Assembly (NCBI GenBank): GCA_028291305.1
Contig: JAQGII010000096.1
Coordinates: forward strand, 1 to 9,355
DNA from: Caulobacteraceae bacterium
GTDB lineage: Bacteria; Pseudomonadota; Alphaproteobacteria; Caulobacterales; Caulobacteraceae
Direction of reading: 5' to 3'
DNA length: 9,355 nt
The stretch's first letter is position 1; each line of letters opens with the position of its first letter. Shown here piece by piece: positions 1 to 6,854 of the stretch. Both the position numbers and the translations under genes were made by a program. The notes under the pieces were generated by a model. That model saw only the letters and a list, made by a program, of their open reading frames with translations. It ran no database searches and had not been told where the DNA came from.

Positions 1-1
1 G

Positions 2-352
2 GTGTTCGGCTTCTTCAGGACGATCCCCTACACCTCGTTGAACAAGCTGTTCCCGTTCATCTGGACGGGCATCGCCTTCCAGATCATCAGCGGCTTCACG
101 CTGTGGATGTCCAAGCCCGCGCGCTACGTGCGCGACGTGGTGTTCGACACCAAGTTCAGTCTGGTGGTCATCGGCATCGTCCTGCTGGTCTATTTCCAGA
201 AGGCGCTGCAGGCCGAAGCCGCTCAGTGGCAGGCGTCGGACAAGGTCTCCACCAAGGGCGTCCGGCTCGCCGCCGCCGCCTGCCTGTGCTGGGCCTTCGT
301 CATCGTCATGGGCCGCCTGACCGCCTACCTGGGGTCGCTCTACATCGCATAG
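2..352 (+). CDS. C-terminal part of a multi-pass inner-membrane protein of unknown function (5' end outside window)
   Basis: The frame is open to the left edge, so the true start probably lies upstream. The first codon seen in frame is GTG at 2, with no visible ribosome binding site. The 116 visible residues have three hydrophobic stretches, at about 16-36, 50-68 and 88-113. Loops between them carry charged residues (KPARYVRD, KALQAEAAQW). The pattern of a tryptophan-glycine segment followed by SGF, an aromatic RY and a DTKFSL segment recalls small uncharacterised membrane proteins of Proteobacteria (DUF6644-like), but this is from memory and unproven. It ends at TAG and is followed about 30 bases later by a strong terminator, so it is the last gene of its transcript. 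The neighbouring cytochrome c gene is convergent. No catalytic or haem-ligand motif was seen, and function cannot be assigned. Confidence 0.75.
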   Translation: MFGFFRTIPYTSLNKLFPFIWTGIAFQIISGFTLWMSKPARYVRDVVFDTKFSLVVIGIVLLVYFQKALQAEAAQWQASDKVSTKGVRLAAAACLCWAFVIVMGRLTAYLGSLYIA

Positions 353-383
353 GAAACGCGGCCGCTTGAGGCGACGTATCGAG

Positions 384-421
384 CGCGGGGCTGGGGATCT
401 CCAGCCCCGCGTTTGCTTTTT
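384..421 (+). terminator. Rho-independent terminator after the membrane protein gene
   Basis: There is a perfect 11-bp GC-rich stem. The left arm CGCGGGGCTGG is at 384-394 and the right arm CCAGCCCCGCG at 401-411, with a 6-base loop. It is followed on the plus strand by TTTGCTTTTT (412-421). No T-run follows it on the minus strand, so it mainly serves the upstream plus-strand gene. It lies 31 bases after that stop codon and 9 bases before the stop of the convergent cytochrome c gene. Confidence 0.88.
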
Positions 422-430
422 GCCCTGACG

Positions 431-841
431 CTATTTCAGCGTGGCCAGGTAGGCGGCGACGTCGTCGGCGTCCTTCTGGTTGGGCAGGCCGGGGAAGCTC
501 ATCCGCACATTGGGGATGTAGGTCTGCGGCGCATGGGCGTACTGGCGCAGCTTGTCGTAGGTCCAGACGATCCCCGCCGAACGCATCGCCGGCGAATAGC
601 GGAAACCCTTGAGCGTCCCCGAGGGACGCCCGACGACGCCGTAGAGGTTGGGCCCGATCTTGGTGGCCGCGTCGGCCCTGGCCGCGTCCTTCAGCGCCAG
701 GTGGCAGACCCCGCAGGTCCCCCGGAACACCTGCACGCCGTGCACGGAGTCCCCGGCCGCGAAGGCGGGGCCCGCGCCCAGGGCGGACAGGCCCGCCGCG
801 GCGGCGATCGCGGGGACGGTGAAGCGGCGCGCAAGCAGCAA
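431..841 (-). CDS. Class I c-type cytochrome, periplasmic, single haem
   Basis: This is a small exported electron-transfer protein. The chosen start is TTG at 841, preceded by AAAGGG with an 8-base spacer. It gives a 136-residue precursor whose N-terminus is a textbook Sec signal: LLLARR, then a hydrophobic Ala/Leu core, then cleavage near AFA-AGD (about residue 29). The haem-binding motif CGVCH is at residues 43-47 and supplies the proximal His. KIGPNLYGVVGR follows, as in c2/mitochondrial-type cytochromes, and the Met in NVRMSFPG (about residue 114) is the likely distal ligand. The C-terminal helix DADDVAAYLATLK is also typical. The frame stays open to another TTG at 949, but the extra 36 residues look unlike a signal peptide. 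No ATG start is available in frame. The gene is divergent from ppc and appears monocistronic. Its redox partner is unknown. Confidence 0.92.
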   Translation of the reverse strand: MLLARRFTVPAIAAAAGLSALGAGPAFAAGDSVHGVQVFRGTCGVCHLALKDAARADAATKIGPNLYGVVGRPSGTLKGFRYSPAMRSAGIVWTYDKLRQYAHAPQTYIPNVRMSFPGLPNQKDADDVAAYLATLK

Positions 842-849
842 TGGACTGG

Positions 850-855
850 CCCTTT
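850..855 (-). promoter_or_regulatory. Ribosome binding site supporting the TTG start of the cytochrome c gene
   Basis: Read on the minus strand, AAAGGG lies 8 bases before TTG at 841. It decides between this start and the longer frame from TTG at 949, because it places the signal peptide exactly at the N-terminus. Confidence 0.6.
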
Positions 856-931
856 GGTTCAGGTTGCGGAACCCCGGCGGGAGCGCTCCGTTGGTCCGCT
901 TGTATCCGCCGGCGCCCGCGCGCTCCACCGC

Positions 932-956
932 CAATGCCGCGGAACACAAGGCATTG
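932..956. promoter_or_regulatory. Perfect interrupted dyad, candidate operator between the cytochrome c and ppc genes
   Basis: CAATGCC (932-938) and GGCATTG (950-956) are exact inverted repeats with 7-bp arms, separated by 11 bases. The whole spans 25 bp, the size of a typical dimeric regulator site. It lies in the divergent region, about 90 bases upstream of the chosen cytochrome c start and about 97 bases upstream of the ppc start. The regulator is unknown. Chance occurrence in GC-rich DNA cannot be excluded. Confidence 0.4.
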
Positions 957-1038
957 CGCGCCCCCGGATCCGTTTTCGCATCTGGCCGCTGGACGGCGGC
1001 TGACGGAAGGTTTTAGCTCACGTTCATTGTGCATTGCA

Positions 1039-1050
1039 GCAAGGCCTTGC
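1039..1050. promoter_or_regulatory. 12-bp perfect palindrome containing the ppc ribosome binding site
   Basis: GCAAGGCCTTGC is fully self-complementary. Its AAGG (1041-1044) is the best Shine-Dalgarno sequence for ATG at 1053, with an 8-base spacer. The RBS supports that start over GTG at 1029, whose nearest purine run GGAAGG is 18 bases away, and over ATG at 1062. Whether the palindrome itself is an operator is speculative. Confidence 0.5.
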
Positions 1051-1052
1051 CG

Positions 1053-3758
1053 ATGACCTCGATGCTCGTCCGGCCACCCGCCAAGTCGTCCAGCCGCACC
1101 GCCGTGCGCCTGCTCGGCCGCCTGCTGGGGGACGTGATCCGCGAGCAGCACGGCCAGCGCCTGTTCGACCGCATAGAGCAGATTCGCCGCCGCTCGGTGG
1201 GCGAGCACCGCAACGGCGCCGCGGACCCGGCCCTCGCCGCCCTGCTGCGCGGCCTGTCGCCGGCGCAGGCCCTGTCCCTGATCCGCGGTTTCGCCATCTT
1301 CTCGCAGCTGGCCAACATCGCCGACGACCACCTGGCCCGGCGCGACAACCTGACCGCCGACTTCACCCCCCTGCAGCGGGTGCGCGAGGAGCATGACCTG
1401 AAGACCCCCGAGGCGCGCGCCTTCCTGGGCAGCGCCGTCCTGGTCCCGGTGATCACCGCCCACCCGACCGAGGTGCGCCGCAAGTCGATCCTCGACCGCG
1501 AGGAGGCCATCGCCGAACTGCTTGACCGCCTGGACGGGCGCGGTCGCCTGACCGGCGAGGTCATGGAGATCGAGGACCAGCTCAAGCGCGAGGTGCGCAT
1601 CCTGTGGCAGACGCGGATGCTGCGCTCGGTGCGCATCGACGTCGCCGACGAGGTCGACAACGCCCTGTCGGTGTTCCGCACCACCTTCCTGACCCAGGTC
1701 CCCCGACTGAAGCGCCGGCTGGCGCGGCTGTTCGAGCTGGAGGGGCCGCTGCCCCCCTTCGTCCAGGTCGGCTCCTGGGTCGGCGGCGACCGCGACGGCA
1801 ATCCCTTCGTCAATGCCGAGACCCTGACCTATGCGGTCACCCGGCAGGGCGAGGCGGTGATCGACCACCTGCTGGCCCAGCTGCACGCCCTGGGGGCGGA
1901 GCTGTCGATCTCGCAGGCGCTGGCGCAGGTCACCCCCGAGCTGACGGCCCTGGCCGAAGGCAGCGGCGACCTGAGCCCGCACCGCCGGGACGAGCCCTAC
2001 CGCCGCGCCATCGTCGGCTGCTACGGCCGCCTGGCCGCCACGCGCCAGGTCCTGATCGGCGCCGCGCCCGCCCGCGCCGGCCACTCCAGGGCCCAGCCCT
2101 ATGCGGACCCGAAGGCGCTCGAGGCCGACCTCGAGATCATCGCCGACAGCCTGACCCGCAGCGGCGCCCCCGACCTGGCCCAGGGGCGGTTGCTGGACAT
2201 CCGCGAAGGCCTCGGCGCCTTCGGCTTCCACCTGGCGGCGATGGACCTGCGCCAGAATGCGGACGTGCACGAACGGGTGGTGGCCGAGCTGCTGGCCCAG
2301 GCGGGGGTCTGCGAGGACTATGGCTCGTTGGGCGAGCCGCGGCGGATCGCCCTGCTGGCCGGCGAACTGACCGGACCGCGCCTGCTGCGCACGCCCTACC
2401 GCGCCTATTCGGAGGAGACCGCCAAGGAACTGGGCGTGGTCGACGCCGCGGCCCGGCTGAAGAACGCCTTCGGCGAGGCGGCTGTCGCCAACTATGTGAT
2501 CTCCAAGGCCGGCAGCGTGTCCGACCTGCTGGAGGTAGCCATCCTGATGAAGGAGGCCGGCCTGCTGCTGCCCGGCGAGCAGCCCCGCGCGGCCCTGCGC
2601 ATCGTGCCCCTGTTCGAGACCATCGACGACCTGCGCGCCAGCGTGGAGGTGATGGGCGCCTATTTCGACCTGCCGTTCGCCAAGTCGCTGATTGCGGCGC
2701 AAGGCGGCCTTCAAGAGGTGATGATCGGCTATTCCGACAGCAACAAGGATGGCGGCTACCTCACCTCCAACTGGGAAATCCGCTCGGCGATCTCGCGCCT
2801 GCTGGCGCTGGGGGGGCAGCGCGGCGTGGCCATGCGCTTCTTCCACGGGCGCGGCGGGGCGGTGGGGCGCGGCGGCGGCTCGTCCTTCGAGGCCATCCAG
2901 GCCCTGCCGGGCGGGGCGGTGGCGCACGGCATCCGCATCACCGAACAGGGCGAGGTGGTCTCGTCCAAGTACGGCCACCCGGTGGGCGGGCTGGCCAGCC
3001 TGGAGACCATCGCCGCGGCCGCAATCCTGGCCCATCTGCGCCATGCCGGGGACGCCGTGGACGACGACGGCGGCGACGAGGTCCTGGCGCGCATGAGCGG
3101 GACGGCCTATCGCGCCTATCGCGCCCTGGTCTACGAGACGCCCGGCTTCGAGGTCTATTTCCGCCAATCGACGCCGCTGCAGGAGATCGCCGACCTCAAG
3201 ATCGGCAGCCGGCCGGCCGCGCGCAAAGCCTCCAACCGGATCGAGGACCTGCGCGCCATCCCCTGGGTGTTCAGCTGGTCGCAGGCGCGGGTGATGCTGC
3301 CCGGCTGGTACGGCTTCGGCTCGGCGGCGGCGGCCGAAACCGAGACGCCGGAGGGCCTGGCCCGCCTGCAGGCGCTCTACGGAGCCTCGCCCTTCTTCCG
3401 CTCGGTGGTGTCCAACCTGGAGATGGTGCTGGCCAAGTCCAACCTCGCCATCGCCCGCCGCTACGCCAACCTGGTGGCGGACAAGGCCCTGGCCGACGCG
3501 GTGTACGAGCGGCTGCGCGCCGAATGGACCCTGACCCACCAAGCCGTGCTGGCCATCACCGGCCAGGGGGCGCTGCTGGAGCGGAGCCCGCAACTGGCGG
3601 AATCCGTGCGCCTGCGCCTGCCCTATATCGACCCGCTCAACGCCCTGCAGATCGAGATGCTCGCCCGTCACCGCGCCGGCGAGGCCGATGATCTGGTGCG
3701 CCAGTCGATCCACCTGTCGATCAACGGCATTTCCGCCGGGCTGCGGAACAGCGGATGA
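1053..3758 (+). CDS. ppc: Phosphoenolpyruvate carboxylase
   Basis: The enzyme makes oxaloacetate and phosphate from phosphoenolpyruvate and bicarbonate, refilling the TCA cycle; it is a cytoplasmic homotetramer in known family members. The 901-residue length fits bacterial enzymes (E. coli 883). Family signatures appear in order. HPTEVRRKSI has the catalytic His at 137. GSWVGGDRDGNP is at about 240-251. GYSDSNKDGGY is at 559-569, with the catalytic Lys at 565. FHGRGGAVGRGGG starts at about 597, with the glycine loop and Arg 600. IPWVFSWSQARVMLPGWYG starts at 736. The C-terminus GLRNSG matches the usual RNTG end, which lies near the aspartate feedback site in E. coli. The start is set by AAGG 8 bases upstream; GTG at 1029 would add 8 residues. 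The gene is complete with no frameshift, stands alone, is divergent from cytochrome c, and ends convergent with the next gene 37 bases away. Confidence 0.98.
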   Translation: MTSMLVRPPAKSSSRTAVRLLGRLLGDVIREQHGQRLFDRIEQIRRRSVGEHRNGAADPALAALLRGLSPAQALSLIRGFAIFSQLANIADDHLARRDNLTADFTPLQRVREEHDLKTPEARAFLGSAVLVPVITAHPTEVRRKSILDREEAIAELLDRLDGRGRLTGEVMEIEDQLKREVRILWQTRMLRSVRIDVADEVDNALSVFRTTFLTQVPRLKRRLARLFELEGPLPPFVQVGSWVGGDRDGNPFVNAETLTYAVTRQGEAVIDHLLAQLHALGAELSISQALAQVTPELTALAEGSGDLSPHRRDEPYRRAIVGCYGRLAATRQVLIGAAPARAGHSRAQPYADPKALEADLEIIADSLTRSGAPDLAQGRLLDIREGLGAFGFHLAAMDLRQNADVHERVVAELLAQAGVCEDYGSLGEPRRIALLAGELTGPRLLRTPYRAYSEETAKELGVVDAAARLKNAFGEAAVANYVISKAGSVSDLLEVAILMKEAGLLLPGEQPRAALRIVPLFETIDDLRASVEVMGAYFDLPFAKSLIAAQGGLQEVMIGYSDSNKDGGYLTSNWEIRSAISRLLALGGQRGVAMRFFHGRGGAVGRGGGSSFEAIQALPGGAVAHGIRITEQGEVVSSKYGHPVGGLASLETIAAAAILAHLRHAGDAVDDDGGDEVLARMSGTAYRAYRALVYETPGFEVYFRQSTPLQEIADLKIGSRPAARKASNRIEDLRAIPWVFSWSQARVMLPGWYGFGSAAAAETETPEGLARLQALYGASPFFRSVVSNLEMVLAKSNLAIARRYANLVADKALADAVYERLRAEWTLTHQAVLAITGQGALLERSPQLAESVRLRLPYIDPLNALQIEMLARHRAGEADDLVRQSIHLSINGISAGLRNSG

Positions 3759-3770
3759 CCCCAGCCTTCG

Positions 3771-3796
3771 CCCCCGGCTTCGGGGGACAGGGTTTT
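3771..3796 (+). terminator. Probable weak terminator of ppc
   Basis: CCCCCG (3771-3776) pairs with CGGGGG (3781-3786) around a GCTT loop. A TTTT at 3793-3796 follows after 6 bases, and this run touches the stop codon of the convergent gene. The stem is short but all G-C. The gap before the T-run lowers confidence. Confidence 0.45.
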
Positions 3797-5082
3797 CAGG
3801 CCAGCGGCAGGCGGTCCACGTCGAAGGCGCGCAGGTTCACCGGCTGCCCGCTTGGCCGGGCGATGCCGGGGCCGCTGATCACCGGGGCGCGCAAGGTCAG
3901 GCACATGTCCAGCTCGCTCTGGTTCAGCACCGGGCTGAGGCCGGGCCACACCCGCTTCTTCTTGTACAGGTCGCGCGATTGCAGGAAGCGCCGCGCCGCC
4001 GACATGCGCACCGCCGATTCGGCGTCCGGCAGGACCAGGGTCACGCTGCCCACCGCGCCGGGGGCCAGCTTGTCGATCTCGAAGTTGGGGTCGGCGACGT
4101 GCAGGTTGATCTCGCCGAAGAAGGGATCGAGGAAGCGGCGGATCGTCGACAGGGCGAAGAACGACGGATCGCGCGGCGTGTCGTAGATGGCCGCGCCCAG
4201 CCGCGCCTTGTGCTCGGCGGGCAGGTGGCACAGGAAGCGCGCATAGGCCCGGCGCCCCGCCGGCCGCACCAGCGACGAGAAGCTCAGCGGCACGAACAGC
4301 AGGTTCCCCGGTCCCTGCGACAAGGCCCCGACCGCGCCCTCCACGCAGCCTTCGTCGAAGGCCTCGGCGCTGACCTCCGGCAGGGGCGTGGAGCCGAGCA
4401 GCGACGGCAGGCGCCGGGTTCCGGCGCGGCGGCACAGGGCGATGTTGCCGATGAAGCTGTGGGTGACGGTCAGGTAGAGGGGGCTGAACAGGGGCTCGAG
4501 CCGGCGCGCCGGCGGGGCCGGGGCCGGCGCCCGGTCGAACGGCGGCGGGACCTCCAGATCGTCGAGGATGTCGGCGGTGGCCAGGGCGCGGGCGATGGCC
4601 GCGGGCGTGGCGGCCTCGATCCTGGCCAGGCGGCCCTCGCGCCGGGGCGCGGCGGTGATGCGGTCGAGGTTGCCTTCGAAGGGCGGCTCCAGCCGCTGGC
4701 CGGCCAGCATGCGGGTGACATCCTCGGCCGGCAGCCGGGCGAAGCGGTGCACCTCGACGTCGGACCCCTCGAACAGCAGCAGCGACACCTCGCCGGCGCT
4801 CTCGCCGTCGACCCCGAACAGCTTGAGCTGCAGTTCCGACGCCAGCGCCTTCAGGGCCCGCTTGTCCATCTTGGCGGCGTTGGGATCGGTCAGGACGAAG
4901 GCGTAGGGCGTCATCTGCTCGAAGCGGCGCGGCCAATCCCAGCGCGTCTCGAGGAAGGCGTTGATCAGCTTGGCCACCAGGACCTGCAGGTCCGGACCGT
5001 CCTGGCCCGCGGGCGCGCCGTTGATGCTGACGCGCAGGCAGGCCATCGCCGGGCAAACCAGATCCGCCGTGCTCACCGCCAT
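3796..5082 (-). CDS. Conserved-looking cytoplasmic protein of unknown function, 428 residues
   Basis: I do not recognise this family with confidence. The chosen start is ATG at 5082, giving 428 residues. The frame opens earlier at TTG 5145, and a second ATG lies 13 codons in; no strong ribosome site decides between them (GCGGGA is about 11 bases upstream). There is no signal peptide or membrane segment. Three parts can be seen. An N-terminal region (about 1-170) has the aromatic motif TRWDWPRRFEQMTPYAFVLTD at 46-66. A Pro/Ala-rich linker follows at 178-193. A C-terminal region (about 196-428) includes SPLYLTVTHSFIG, then LLFVPLSFSSLVRP, then IRRFLDPFFGEINLHVADPNF, which suggests alternating strands and helices. 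The order of the last part is faintly reminiscent of a degenerate EAL-type barrel, but no EAL motif or metal ligands are visible. Codon use matches the neighbours, so it is probably a resident gene. It is convergent with ppc and divergent from the GGT-like gene. Confidence 0.85.
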   Translation of the reverse strand: MAVSTADLVCPAMACLRVSINGAPAGQDGPDLQVLVAKLINAFLETRWDWPRRFEQMTPYAFVLTDPNAAKMDKRALKALASELQLKLFGVDGESAGEVSLLLFEGSDVEVHRFARLPAEDVTRMLAGQRLEPPFEGNLDRITAAPRREGRLARIEAATPAAIARALATADILDDLEVPPPFDRAPAPAPPARRLEPLFSPLYLTVTHSFIGNIALCRRAGTRRLPSLLGSTPLPEVSAEAFDEGCVEGAVGALSQGPGNLLFVPLSFSSLVRPAGRRAYARFLCHLPAEHKARLGAAIYDTPRDPSFFALSTIRRFLDPFFGEINLHVADPNFEIDKLAPGAVGSVTLVLPDAESAVRMSAARRFLQSRDLYKKKRVWPGLSPVLNQSELDMCLTLRAPVISGPGIARPSGQPVNLRAFDVDRLPLA

Positions 5083-5097
5083 CGCCGTGGTCCCGCC

Positions 5098-5114
5098 GGC
5101 GGGAAATTCCCGCC
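5098..5114. promoter_or_regulatory. 17-bp palindrome upstream of the unknown protein gene, candidate operator
   Basis: GGCGGGAA and TTCCCGCC are exact inverted repeats with 8-bp arms around a single central A. The site ends 15 bases before the ATG at 5082 of the minus-strand gene, so it lies in its 5' leader or promoter. It is also about 130 bases before the divergent GGT-like gene. It could bind a repressor acting on either gene. No regulator family is assigned. Confidence 0.45.
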
Positions 5115-5228
5115 TCCGCGCGCGAATCCTAAGCCCTGTCGGCAAAGCGGTGGTTAACGGCCGGAAGCACTTTCAAACGGGGCCCCATTGCGCCGGTCGC
5201 GCCAAACCCGTCTGCTGGGCGCCGACAC

Positions 5229-5237
5229 AAGGGGGGG
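5229..5237 (+). promoter_or_regulatory. Ribosome binding site fixing the start of the GGT-family gene
   Basis: AAGGGGGGG ends 7 bases before ATG at 5245. This favours that start over the upstream in-frame codon at 5188, which would add 19 basic residues with no homologous look. Confidence 0.75.
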
Positions 5238-5244
5238 CGCCACC

Positions 5245-6828
5245 ATGCTGAAGACAGCACACGGCCGCGGCGGGGCCGTCACGGCGCCGCATCATCTGGC
5301 CAGCGAGGCCGGCTTGCAGGTGTTGAAGGACGGCGGCGCGGCGGCCGAGGCGGCGGTGGCCATCGCCGCCACCCTGGCGGTGGTCTATCCGCACATGAAC
5401 AGCATCGGCGGGGACAGCTTCTGGCTGCTGGCCGAGCCCGGGCGCGACCCGGTGGGCGTGGACGCCTGCGGCCGGGCCGCCGCGGCGGCCGACCTCGACC
5501 TCTATCGCCGCGCGGGCCTGTCGGCCGTGCCGTGGCGCGGTCCCCTGGCGGCCAACACCGTGGCCGGGACCCTGTCCGGGTGGTCGGAGGTGCTGCGGCT
5601 GGGCGGCGGCCGTCTGCCCCTCGCCCGCCTGCTGGAGCCGGCCATCGGCCACGCCGAGCAGGGCTGCCCCGTCACCCGCAGCATGGCGCAGCTGACCGCC
5701 GCCAAGCGGGCCGAGCTGGGGCCCGCGCCGGGGTTCGCCCAGGCCTTCCTGCCCGGCGGCGAGCTGCCGATCCTCGGCCAGCTCCTGCGCCAACCGGCGC
5801 TCGGCGCCACCCTGCGCGCCCTGGCGGCGGAGGGTCTGGACAGCGCCTATCGCGGGCGCCTGGCGCGGACCATCGCCGCGGACCTGGCGGCGGCCGGCTC
5901 GCCCGTGGCCCTGGCCGACCTGGAGGCCCACCACGCCGCCGTCGTCCAGCCGCTCAGCGTCGGCATCGGCGCGGGCCGGCTCTACAACATGCCGCCGCCG
6001 ACCCAGGGGCTGGCCTCGCTGATGATCCTGGCCCTGTTCGACCGGCTCGGCGTCAGGGAAGGCGAAGGCTTCGCCCATGTGCACGGGCTGGTGGAGGCGA
6101 CCAAGCGCGCCTTCCGCATCCGCGACCGGCACGTGGGCGATCCGGCGCTGATGAGCGTGGACGCCCAGGGGTTGCTCGGCGACCAGGCCCTGCTGGACCG
6201 GCTGGCGGGCGAGATCGACCCGGCGCGCGCCCTGGCCTGGCCGCAGCCGCCGTCGGACGGCGACACCGTCTGGTTCGGGGCCATCGACGGCCAGGGCCGG
6301 GCGGTCAGCGCCATCCAGAGCATCTATTTCGAGTTCGGCTCCGGCGTGGTCCTGCCGCAGACCGGCATCACCTGGCAGAACCGCGGGGCCAGCTTCCGCA
6401 TCGCCGAGGACGGCTGGAACGCGCTGCGGCCCGGGCGCAAGCCCTTCCACACCCTCAATCCGGCGATGGCGCGGCTCGGCGACGGACGGACCATGGCCTA
6501 TGGGACGATGGGCGGCGAGGGCCAGCCGCAGACGCAGGCCGCGGTGTTCACCCGCTACGCCGTGTTCGGCCAGGACCTGCAGGACGCCATCACCGCGCCG
6601 CGCTGGCTGCTGGGCCGCACCTGGGGCGAGCAGAGCACCAGCCTGAAACTGGAGGACCGCTTCGATCCGGCGCTGGTCGAGGCCCTGCGCGCGGCCGGGC
6701 ATGTGGTGGATATGCTGGAGCCGTTCACCAGCGTGATGGGCCACGCCGGCGCCCTGGTGCGCCACGCCGACGGCGCCCTGGACGGCGCCACCGATCCCCG
6801 CAGCGACGGGGCGGCGCTGGCCTATTGA
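5245..6828 (+). CDS. Gamma-glutamyltranspeptidase-family Ntn hydrolase, probable oxamate amidohydrolase (HpxW-like)
   Basis: This 527-residue protein has the GGT fold. Members cut themselves into large and small subunits, and a new N-terminal Thr becomes the nucleophile. The family pattern is GDTVWFGAIDGQGRAVS, putting the cleavage before Thr 341, followed by FGSGVV and by GTMGGEGQPQ (420-429, with the Gly-Gly of the oxyanion hole). There is no signal peptide, so it is cytoplasmic, unlike classical periplasmic GGT. Residues that hold the gamma-glutamyl group in E. coli GGT are replaced: the NNxMDDF-type segment is QNRGASF (378-384), and the Ser-Ser before the MSPT segment is His-Thr in KPFHTLNPA (399-407). 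A glutathione role is therefore doubtful. The neighbouring allantoate amidohydrolase and ureidoglycine-type aminotransferase genes point to HpxW, the oxamate amidohydrolase of Klebsiella ureide catabolism. GGT-family membership is sure; the substrate is inferred. The LysR gene is convergent, 26 bases downstream. Confidence 0.93.
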   Translation: MLKTAHGRGGAVTAPHHLASEAGLQVLKDGGAAAEAAVAIAATLAVVYPHMNSIGGDSFWLLAEPGRDPVGVDACGRAAAAADLDLYRRAGLSAVPWRGPLAANTVAGTLSGWSEVLRLGGGRLPLARLLEPAIGHAEQGCPVTRSMAQLTAAKRAELGPAPGFAQAFLPGGELPILGQLLRQPALGATLRALAAEGLDSAYRGRLARTIAADLAAAGSPVALADLEAHHAAVVQPLSVGIGAGRLYNMPPPTQGLASLMILALFDRLGVREGEGFAHVHGLVEATKRAFRIRDRHVGDPALMSVDAQGLLGDQALLDRLAGEIDPARALAWPQPPSDGDTVWFGAIDGQGRAVSAIQSIYFEFGSGVVLPQTGITWQNRGASFRIAEDGWNALRPGRKPFHTLNPAMARLGDGRTMAYGTMGGEGQPQTQAAVFTRYAVFGQDLQDAITAPRWLLGRTWGEQSTSLKLEDRFDPALVEALRAAGHVVDMLEPFTSVMGHAGALVRHADGALDGATDPRSDGAALAY

Positions 6829-6854
6829 TGCTCCACCGCTGGCGAGCGGAGGAT

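Noticed and set aside
1604..3691. Plus-strand open frame of 695 codons inside ppc
   Set aside because: It is an alternate-frame shadow of ppc, dominated by Arg, Pro, Gly and Ala.
306..3713. Minus-strand open frame of 1135 codons opposite ppc and the cytochrome c gene
   Set aside because: It lies antisense to ppc, whose family motifs are unmistakable, and its composition (Gly, Ala, Arg, Gln, His, Asp-rich with no domain) is that of the shadow of a high-GC3 gene.
5152..5158. TTAACCA on the minus strand, resembling a CtrA half-site, and a nearby GAATC (CcrM-type GANTC) at 5124-5128
   Set aside because: There is only one half-site with no second TTAA at the right spacing, and single GANTC sites are common by chance. 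The organism assignment is also not certain enough to use these motifs.
6836..6849. CCGCT-GGCG-AGCGG hairpin between the convergent GGT-like and LysR genes as a bidirectional terminator
   Set aside because: The stem is only 5 bp and there is no T-run on either strand, so it cannot be supported as an intrinsic terminator.
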